Source of the DNA: Coccinella septempunctata
Lineage: Eukaryota; Arthropoda; Insecta; Coleoptera; Coccinellidae
Assembly: GCF_907165205.1 (NCBI RefSeq)
Contig: NC_058198.1
Location: 15,415,001 to 15,479,000 of the forward strand
DNA: 64,000 nucleotides
Direction: 5' to 3'
The notes beneath the pieces are model-generated. The model worked only from the letters and a program-made list of their open reading frames with translations, did not search any database and was not told the origin of the DNA. Made by a program: the position numbers and the translations under genes. This document shows positions 56,677 to 64,000 of this stretch, one piece after another. Position 1 is the first letter of the stretch. Every line of letters starts with the position of its first letter.

Positions 56677-59600
56677 GTCTGGCCTGCCTGGCAGCTATCT
56701 GGTAGATGGCCTGCCGGGTAGCCATCGTAACGACGTAGACGGTGCAGCCAGCCACGCCTGCTGTCCGCAGTCCCATTCCTTTTTCCTCTCTCTTTCACAT
56801 CCTTTATAGGGGTGCTCTTTCTGCTCTCATTTCTCTACCCCTCACCCAAACCGAGAAAGGGGAGCACAAACCCATGGAAATGGTGATAACGAGAAGCCTC
56901 GGAAACAAGTCGCTGCCTGGGGATCGTCAGGGCATGTCTGGAGCCGGCGCTGGACATGACAGCATGCGGGACGTCGGTGGCAGGATGTTGAGGAAGCGGG
57001 CTCCTGCTGCAAAAGAAGCTACAGCTCCAAAGCAACAACAGCAACCAACGAGTCCAATTCAATTGCCGACTCGAACCGCTGAAGGTGCTGCGCAGGATAT
57101 TCAGCCAGTGCTCACCCAAGCGGGGTTAGTTAGAAAGCGCATGAAGTGGACAACGTCCATGAATGAAACTATAGTGCGCATATATAACTCCATCACGGGA
57201 CTAGGGCAGAACACGAACAACTATAGGAAAAGGCTCCATGAGGAATTCTGCAACGCCTACCCAAATCTCAATGTCACTGAACAACGAGTGGCAGACCAGT
57301 ACCGCGTAATTCTGAGAAATGAACTAATACCAACGGCCCGAATCGACGCAATTAAACGAGAACTTCAGCGTCCGCCTGCTATAGAGAATAACACCAACAC
57401 CTCTGATGAAATTCACATGCCTGGGCAACAACAGGCAGAAGAAACTGATACTGAAAGTCCATCTTGCAACGCAAGTGAGCCTGAACACCAGGACGATAGG
57501 GAAGAGCTCCACCGACAAGTTGACTCTGACATGAGGAGATACTTTGCCGAACTGGAAGGAACAGATCCTCTTCATCGAGTAGCACCTCCACGACTCAATA
57601 CATCCAAGAAACTATCACTTATAATCGACATCTTGAATAAGGACGTTTTACCTGGGTACCTACAGAACGGAAGTTCATTGGAATATCTGCATCTAGTTTT
57701 TTACTGTGCTGCGCTAACAACAGCGCAAACCATAGGGGCAAAAATTCGCCGAACGAACAACGATGGTCCAAAATTACACAAATTACACGCGCCAGCATGG
57801 CAGAAACGTCTTCAACACAAAACAGAAAGGCTAAGAAGAGACATTGGACGACTGACGGAGTACTTGAACGGGAATCGAGGAAGAAAGGTTGTGAAAGCTG
57901 CCAAAGAGATCATGGAAAGAAACAGGACACACACAGAACGAGAGACGGAGAATGCTACAGCTCACCAGTGCCTCGACACTCTGAAGCAAAAATTGAGTCT
58001 GTATGCAGAACGCTTGAGGAGATATAAAAGCAATTATAGCCGGAAAAGAGACAATAATTCATTCGAAAAGTCGGAAGAAACTTTCTACCGGTCACTCACA
58101 TCGTCTGATGGAGAAAATGGAAAGTTACCACCAAAGGAAGCCATTGAACAATTCTGGACCGAACAATTATCAACAAAACCTCAGTTCAATGGAGATACCG
58201 AATGGATTGAAGATGAAAAATCTGAAGCTAGAAAATATGAGCCGATGCAGCATGACATGATCACAATTGAAGAAGTAAAATCAGCTATCAGAGGACTGCA
58301 CAACTGGAAAGCACCTGGGCCTGATGGATTACAGAACTTCTGGATCAAGAAACTTTGGATCATGCATGACAAATTGACCTCCGCAATAAATGATGTCATT
58401 GAAAATCCTGAAAGAATGCCAGTATTCCTTACACATGGCACAACATACCTGCTACCTAAAGACCAAAGGAATACAGAAGACCCATCCAAGTACCGACCAA
58501 TCACATGTCTTCCAACGATGTACAAATTAATCACATCGTGCATTTCAAACCGAATTTACAACCATTGCGAAAGGAATAACATCATCGCCATGCAACAGAA
58601 AGGATGCACCAAAGACAGCCGAGGTTGCAAAGAACAACTAATAATAGATTCAGTTATCTGCAATCAAGCGTTCTCCAAGCGAAGGAATCTCTACGCTGCG
58701 TACATAGACTACAAGAAAGCATTCGATTCTATACCTCACGAATGGCTCTTGACGATCTTGAAGATTTACAAGGTGGATCCCAATATTGTTGAGTTCCTGA
58801 AAAACGCCATGTCAACGTGGCGTACTAGTCTTCAAATGAAAGCAGCAGATTGCTCCATTACAACAGGACCTATTCCAATAAGACGCGGAATTTTCCAAGG
58901 AGACTCGCTGAGCCCTCTGTGGTTCTGTATGGCCCTGAATCCCTTGTCTCATAGATTGAATTCTACGGACTACGGATTTTCCATCAAGAGCGGCAGTAGA
59001 ACTATGATGAAACTGAATCATCTCCTTTACATGGACGATTTGAAACTCTTCGCATCTACCAAAAAACAAATGCAACTGATGCTGAAAATGGTGGAAGGAT
59101 TCTCGGAAGACATCAAAATGAAGTTTGGACTAGAAAAATGTCGACTGCTAAACATAACGAGAGGGAAAATAGAAGATGGTACGTTCAAACTCAAGGAAGG
59201 TGCAGAAATTGAAGCATTAAAGGAAGGAGACACATACAAGTATCTAGGCATAAAACAGGCAAAAAAAATCAATCAGACCCAGATGAAGGAAGAATTAACG
59301 GAGGAGTTCACCCGAAGATTGAGAAGGATAATGAGAACTGGTCTCAACAGCAAGAATCTGATAAAAGCGATTAACACCTACGCTTGCTCGGCGCTGAGCT
59401 ATTCATTTGGTATTATCTCTTGGACGACAACCGATTTAGCAGCTTTACAGAGAAAAATACGGACGATGCTGACTAAACACAATAAACATCACCCCAAAAG
59501 CTCAATAGAACGGACAGAGCTGCCACGACATCTTGGGGGTAGAGGAATTGTTGATTTGTCCAACCGTATGTCCCAGGAAATTGAAGGACTTCGAAAATAT

Positions 59601-60723
59601 TTCTTGAGCAAGGCAGCTTCGTCAGAACTCCATCGAGTAGTTTGTGTTGCTGATAGTTCTACACCATTAAAGCTACAGCAGGATCATTTGGAAACCGTCG
59701 AACACTCTGCAGAAAGTAAAATGCAGAAACTGATTGGCAAACCTTTGCATGGGAGGCACCAGAACGAGGTCAACCATGATTACGTCGACATATCTGCGTC
59801 GAACTACTGGTTGACTTCCGGAAGGTTGTTTCCTGAGACAGAGGGCTTCATGCTCGCCATCCAGGATCAGGTGATTCCAACAAGAAATTACATGAAATAC
59901 ATCGCCAAGGATGCCTCAGTGGCGGACGACAGTTGTCGTTATGGCTGTGCGACTCATGAAACTATCCAGCACATCACCGGGGGATGTCAGAAGTTCGCGG
60001 GCACGGAGTACAAGAATAGACATGATGCTGTTGCCAAGATTCTTCACCAAGAATTGGCACTAAAACACCAACTTCTAAGTTCGAAAAAGGTTCCTTATTA
60101 CAATTACCATCCAGATGCTGTATTGGAGAGTGAACATCACAAGCTCTACTGGGATCGCACGGTTCTCACAGACCGGAAAATAACCCACAATAGACCAGAC
60201 CTCATATTGCTCAATAAGGACGAGGACACAGCACTATTCATCGACGTGGCAATTCCAAATAATAACAATCTTCTAGATAGACACACTGAAAAAATTTCAA
60301 AATACAGAGATCTCGAGGAACAAACCAGAAGACAGTGGAAGCTGAAAGATATAAAGACCATCCCTATTGTCATTTCGTCTACAGGCCTGATACCGAAGAA
60401 ACTACTAGAGAACTTGAGGAAACTTCAGTTGGACGAAAATATTTATAAAGTCATGCAGAAGGCGGTACTGCTCGGAACGGCGAGAACTGTACGCAAGTAC
60501 ATGGGGAATGCAGAGGAACACCGTCTGCTCCGACAGGAAGTGCGAGTGGAGCAGGAATCCAACCTACAACAGGGACCAGAGGAGCGACCCGGACCCGACC
60601 ACCACCACGAGCCCGAAAACCTGGAAAGGGCTCCAACAGAGCTTAATCCTTTTGATATCTGAGATATCTGGGATAAGTGAATTTTCCTCTGGAGAGGAGT
60701 GTGAAAGCCGCAAGGCTAAAGTC
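56677..60723 (+). mobile_element. DL full-length Dong-like LINE with open frame
   Basis: Length 4.05 kb, from GTCTGGCCTGCCTGG to GCTAAAGTC. A conserved 5'-terminal hairpin (CCTGGCAG pairing with CTGCC(A/G)GG) precedes the coding region. TAA repeats lie on both sides. A second DL copy starts only 11 bases after its end. Confidence 0.93.
56874..60662 (+). CDS. DL polyprotein: Myb-like, RT, CCHC and restriction-like endonuclease
   Basis: From the ATG at 56874 the frame has 1262 codons without interruption; it is also open upstream to 56742. A Myb-like DNA-binding region spans residues about 87-152 (MKWTTSMNETIVRIYNSI). RT follows: KAPGPDGLQNFWIKKLW, YRPITCLPTMYKL, motif A AAYIDYKKAFDSI near 605, RRGIFQGDSLSPLW and motif C LLYMDDLKLFAST near 717. 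A CCHC finger CRYGCATHETIQHITGGC lies near 1020. The PD-(D/E)XK endonuclease (RPDLILLNKDEDTALFIDVA) is near 1106-1130. The protein would bind its target, nick it and prime reverse transcription. All key residues are present, so this copy could be active. Confidence 0.92.
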   Translation: MEMVITRSLGNKSLPGDRQGMSGAGAGHDSMRDVGGRMLRKRAPAAKEATAPKQQQQPTSPIQLPTRTAEGAAQDIQPVLTQAGLVRKRMKWTTSMNETIVRIYNSITGLGQNTNNYRKRLHEEFCNAYPNLNVTEQRVADQYRVILRNELIPTARIDAIKRELQRPPAIENNTNTSDEIHMPGQQQAEETDTESPSCNASEPEHQDDREELHRQVDSDMRRYFAELEGTDPLHRVAPPRLNTSKKLSLIIDILNKDVLPGYLQNGSSLEYLHLVFYCAALTTAQTIGAKIRRTNNDGPKLHKLHAPAWQKRLQHKTERLRRDIGRLTEYLNGNRGRKVVKAAKEIMERNRTHTERETENATAHQCLDTLKQKLSLYAERLRRYKSNYSRKRDNNSFEKSEETFYRSLTSSDGENGKLPPKEAIEQFWTEQLSTKPQFNGDTEWIEDEKSEARKYEPMQHDMITIEEVKSAIRGLHNWKAPGPDGLQNFWIKKLWIMHDKLTSAINDVIENPERMPVFLTHGTTYLLPKDQRNTEDPSKYRPITCLPTMYKLITSCISNRIYNHCERNNIIAMQQKGCTKDSRGCKEQLIIDSVICNQAFSKRRNLYAAYIDYKKAFDSIPHEWLLTILKIYKVDPNIVEFLKNAMSTWRTSLQMKAADCSITTGPIPIRRGIFQGDSLSPLWFCMALNPLSHRLNSTDYGFSIKSGSRTMMKLNHLLYMDDLKLFASTKKQMQLMLKMVEGFSEDIKMKFGLEKCRLLNITRGKIEDGTFKLKEGAEIEALKEGDTYKYLGIKQAKKINQTQMKEELTEEFTRRLRRIMRTGLNSKNLIKAINTYACSALSYSFGIISWTTTDLAALQRKIRTMLTKHNKHHPKSSIERTELPRHLGGRGIVDLSNRMSQEIEGLRKYFLSKAASSELHRVVCVADSSTPLKLQQDHLETVEHSAESKMQKLIGKPLHGRHQNEVNHDYVDISASNYWLTSGRLFPETEGFMLAIQDQVIPTRNYMKYIAKDASVADDSCRYGCATHETIQHITGGCQKFAGTEYKNRHDAVAKILHQELALKHQLLSSKKVPYYNYHPDAVLESEHHKLYWDRTVLTDRKITHNRPDLILLNKDEDTALFIDVAIPNNNNLLDRHTEKISKYRDLEEQTRRQWKLKDIKTIPIVISSTGLIPKKLLENLRKLQLDENIYKVMQKAVLLGTARTVRKYMGNAEEHRLLRQEVRVEQESNLQQGPEERPGPDHHHEPENLERAPTELNPFDI

Positions 60724-60734
60724 ATAATAATAAT
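60724..60734. repeat. 11-bp TAA spacer between two DL copies
   Basis: ATAATAATAAT separates the GCTAAAGTC end of one DL from the GTCTGG start of the next. The minus-strand DL pair at 28481-28491 has a similar 11-bp spacer, ATTATGTTATG. Confidence 0.85.
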
Positions 60735-63700
60735 GTCTGGCCTGCCTGGCAGCTATCTGGTAGATGGCCTGCCAGGTAGCCATCGTAACGACGTAGACGG
60801 TGCAGCCAGCCACGCCTGCTGTCCGCAGTCCCATTCCTTCTTCCTCTCTCTTTCATATCCTTCATAGGGGTGCTCTTTCTGCTCTCATTTCTCTACCCCT
60901 CACCCAAACCGAGAAAGTTGAGCACAAACCCATGAAAATGGTGATTACGAGAAGCCTCGGAAACAAGTCGCTGCCTGGGGATCGTCAGGGCATGTCTGGA
61001 GCCGGCGCTGGACATGACAGCATGCGGGACGTCGGTGGCAGGATGTTGAGGAAGCGGGCTCCTGCTGCAAAACAAGCTACAGCTTCAAAGCAACAACAGC
61101 AACCAACGAGTCCAATTCAATTGCTGACTCGAACCGCTGAAGGTGCTGCGCAGGATATTCAGCCAATGCTCACCCAAGCAGGGTTAGTGAGAAAGCGCAT
61201 GAAGTGGACAACGTCCATGAATGAAACTATTGTGCGCATATATAACTCCATCACGGGACTAGGGCAGAACACGAACAACTATAGGAAAAGGCTCCATGAG
61301 GAATTCTGCATTGCCTACCCAAATGTCAATGTCACTGAACAACGAGTGGCAGACCAGTACCGCGTAATTCTGAGAAATGAACTAGTACCAACGGCCCGAA
61401 TCGACGCAATTAAACGAGAACTTCAGCGTCCGCTAGCAATGGAGAATAACACCAACACCTCTGATGAAGTTCACATACCTGGGCAACAACACCCAGAAGA
61501 CATTGATACTGAAAGTCCTTCTTGCAAAGCAAATGAGCCTGAACACCAGGACGATAGGGAAGAGCTCCACCGACAAGTTGACTCTGACATGAGGAGATAC
61601 TTTGCCGAACTGGAAGGAACAGATCCTCTTCATCGAGTAGCACCTCCACGACTCAATACATCCAAAAAACTGTCACTTATAATCGACATCTTGAATAAGG
61701 ACGTTTTACCTGAATACCTACAGAACGGAAGTTCATTGGAATATCTGCATCTAGTTTTTCACTGTGCAGCGCTGACGACAGCGAAAACCATGGGGGCAAA
61801 AATTCGCCGAACGAACAACGATGGTCCAAAATTACACAAATTACACGCGCCAGCATGGCAGAAACGTCTTCAACACAAAACAGAAAGGCTAAGAAGAGAC
61901 ATTGGACGACTGACGGAGTACTTGAACGGGAATCGAGGAAGAAAGGTTGTGAAAGCTGCCAAAGAGATCATGGATAGAAACAGGACACAAACAGAACGGG
62001 AGACGGAGAATGCTACAGCTCACCATTGCCTCGACACTCTGAAGCAAAAATTAAGTCTGTATGCAGAACGCTTGAGGAGATATAAAAGCAATTATAGCCG
62101 GAAAAGAGACAATAATTCATTCGAAAAGTCGGAAGAATCTTTCTACCGGTCACTGACATCGTCAGATGGAGAAAATGGAAAGTTACCACCAAAGGAAGCC
62201 ATTGAACAATTCTGGACCGAACAATTATCAACAAAACCTCAGTTCAATGGAGATACCGGATGGATTGAAGATGAAAAATCTGAAGCTACAAAATATGAGC
62301 CGATGCAGCATGACATTATCACGATTGAAGAAGTAAAATCAGCTATCAGAGGACTGCACAACTGGAAAGCACCTGGGCCTGATGGATTACAGAACTTCTG
62401 GATCAAGAAACTTTGGATCATGCATGACAAATTGACCTCCGCAATAAATGATGTCATTGAAAATCCTGAAAGAATGCCAGTATTCCTTACACATGGCACA
62501 ACATACCTGTTACCTAAAGACCAAAGGAATACAGAAGACCCATCCAAGTACCGACCGATCACATGTCTTCCAACGATGTACAAATTAATCACATCGTGCA
62601 TATCAAACCGAATTCACAACCATTGCGAAAGAAATAACATCATCGCCATGCAACAGGAAGGATGCACCAAAGACAGCCGAGGGTGCAAAGAACAACTAAT
62701 AATAGATTCAGTTATCTGCAATCAAGCGTTCTCCAAGCGAAGGAATCTTTACGCTGCCTACATAGACTACAAAAAAGCATTCGATTCTATACCTCACGAA
62801 TGGCTCTTGACGATCTTGAAGATTTACAAGGTGGATCCCAATATTGTTAAGTTCCTGAAAAACGCCATGTCAACCTGGCGTTGACATAATAAAAGCAGCA
62901 GATTGCTCCATTACAACAGGACCTATTCCAATAAGACGCGGAATTTTCCAAGGAGACTCGCTGAGCCCTCTGTGGTTCTGCATGGCCCTGAATCCCTTGT
63001 CTCATAGATTGAATTCTACGGACTACAGATTTTCCATCAAGAGCGGCAGTAGAACTATGATGAAACTGAATCATCTCCTTTACATGGACGATTTGAAACT
63101 CTTCGCATCTACCAAAAAACAAATGCAACTGATGCTGAAAATGGTGGAAGGACATCAAAATGAAGTTTGGACTAGAAAAATGTCGACTGCTAAACATAAC
63201 GAGAGGGAAAATAGAAGATGGTACGTTCAAACTCAAGGAAGGTGCAGAAATTGAAGCATTAAAGGAAGGAGACACATACAAGTATCTAGGCATAAAACAG
63301 GCAAGAAAAATCAATCAGACTCAGATGAAGAAAGAATTAACGGAGGAGTTTACCCGAAGATTAAGGAGGATAATGAGAACTGGTCTTAACAGCAAGAATC
63401 TGATAAAAGCGATTAACACCTACGCTTGCTCGGCGCTGAGCTATTCATTTGGTATTATCTCTTGGACGACCACCGATTTAGCAGCTTTACAGAGAAAAAT
63501 AAGAACGATGCTGACTAAACACAATAAACATCACCCCAAAAGCTCAATAGAACATACAGAGCTGCCACGACATCTTGGGGGTAGAGGAATTGTTGATTTG
63601 TCCAACCGTATGTCCCAGGAAATTGAAGGACTTCGAAACTATTTCTTGAGCAAGGCAGCTTCGTCAGAACTCCATCGACTAGTTTGTGTTGCTGATACAT

Positions 63701-64000
63701 CTACACCGTTAAAGCTACACCAGGATCACTTGGAAACCGTCGAACACTCTGCAGAAAGTAAAATGCAGAAACTGATTGGCAAACCTTTGCATGGGAGGCA
63801 CCAGAATGAGGTCAACCATGATTACGTCGACATATCTGCGTCGAACTACTGGCTGACTTCCGGAAGGTTGTTTCCTGAGACAGAGGGCTTCATGCTCGCC
63901 ATCCAGGATCAGGTGATTCCAACAAGAAATTACATGAGATACATCGCCAAGGATGCCTCAGTGGCGGACGATAGCTGTCGTTATCGCTGTGCGACACATG
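60735..64000 (+). mobile_element. DL copy 2, plus strand, runs off the window
   Basis: Full 5' end with the terminal hairpin at 60745-60776. The sequence continues to the window edge inside the CCHC region. It belongs to the HPEDID subtype, like the minus-strand copy at 28.5-32.5 kb. Confidence 0.92.
60932..64000 (+). pseudogene. DL polyprotein, disrupted and incomplete at window edge
   Basis: Open from the ATG at 60932 to 62881, covering the Myb-like domain and RT through YKKAFDSIPHEW. At 62880-62892 about 15 bases are replaced by a snap-back copy that creates a stop. RT continues with RRGIFQGDSLSPLW and LLYMDDLKLFAST. An 11-bp loss near 63151 shifts the frame again. Downstream thumb and linker codons are readable to the edge, where the CCHC finger has CRYRC in place of CRYGC. 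Confidence 0.88.

Overview
The window is A+T-rich eukaryotic DNA that I read as arthropod, most likely insect, heterochromatin. It is almost entirely nested and rearranged transposable elements. I see no convincing single-copy host gene, tRNA or rRNA. The organism call rests on element families: a Ty3/Gypsy-type LTR element, Jockey/CR1-superclade LINEs, a Penelope-like element (PLE) and R4/Dong-type LINEs sitting in TAA repeats.

Working names. LR is a ~3.94 kb macro-repeat with its own TATA promoter and a 169-codon ORF. LINE-X, LINE-Z and LINE-W are three apurinic-endonuclease-type LINEs. DL is the Dong-like LINE with a restriction-like endonuclease. T is a TIR DNA transposon with an 8-bp target duplication.

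Layout. 0.5-4.5 kb: Gypsy-type element on the minus strand with gag and a protease-integrase pol lacking reverse transcriptase. 4.7-5.3: right end of T. 5.3-8.6: decayed LINE-X (minus) with a LINE-W tail inserted in it. 8.6-11.2: two LR pieces meeting at an inversion junction. 11.2-14.9: two head-to-head PLE halves around a PLE 3' end. 14.9-24.6: LR units in tandem, one unit boundary holding LINE-Z. 24.6-26.8: DL 3' fragment, LINE-X fragment and left end of T. 26.8-32.5: two DL copies head-to-tail on the minus strand. 32.5-41.5: LR, LINE-Z, LR. 41.5-44.4: DL fragment and LINE-X. 44.4-47.3: an island of unrecognised sequence, a hairpin minisatellite and an LR piece, edged by decamer filler. 47.3-56.6: the same LR, LINE-Z, LR order inverted, with a 549-bp foldback element carrying a hammerhead-type core inside LINE-Z. 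56.6-64.0: two DL copies head-to-tail on the plus strand, the first with an open frame across all domains.

How it fits together. LR behaves as a tandem macro-repeat that has accumulated LINEs at fixed sites: LINE-Z at one unit boundary, DL at short TAA tracts. The loaded array was then amplified, giving direct and inverted duplications. The 28.5-41 and 47.3-60.7 kb blocks are near mirror images. The points most worth following are LR itself (promoter, G-quadruplex motif, short basic protein, hairpin-bearing 3' repeats, hammerhead-like hairpins shared with the PLE), the hammerhead-bearing foldback element, and the reverse-transcriptase-less Gypsy element. Repeat copies are so similar that some junctions could be assembly artefacts.
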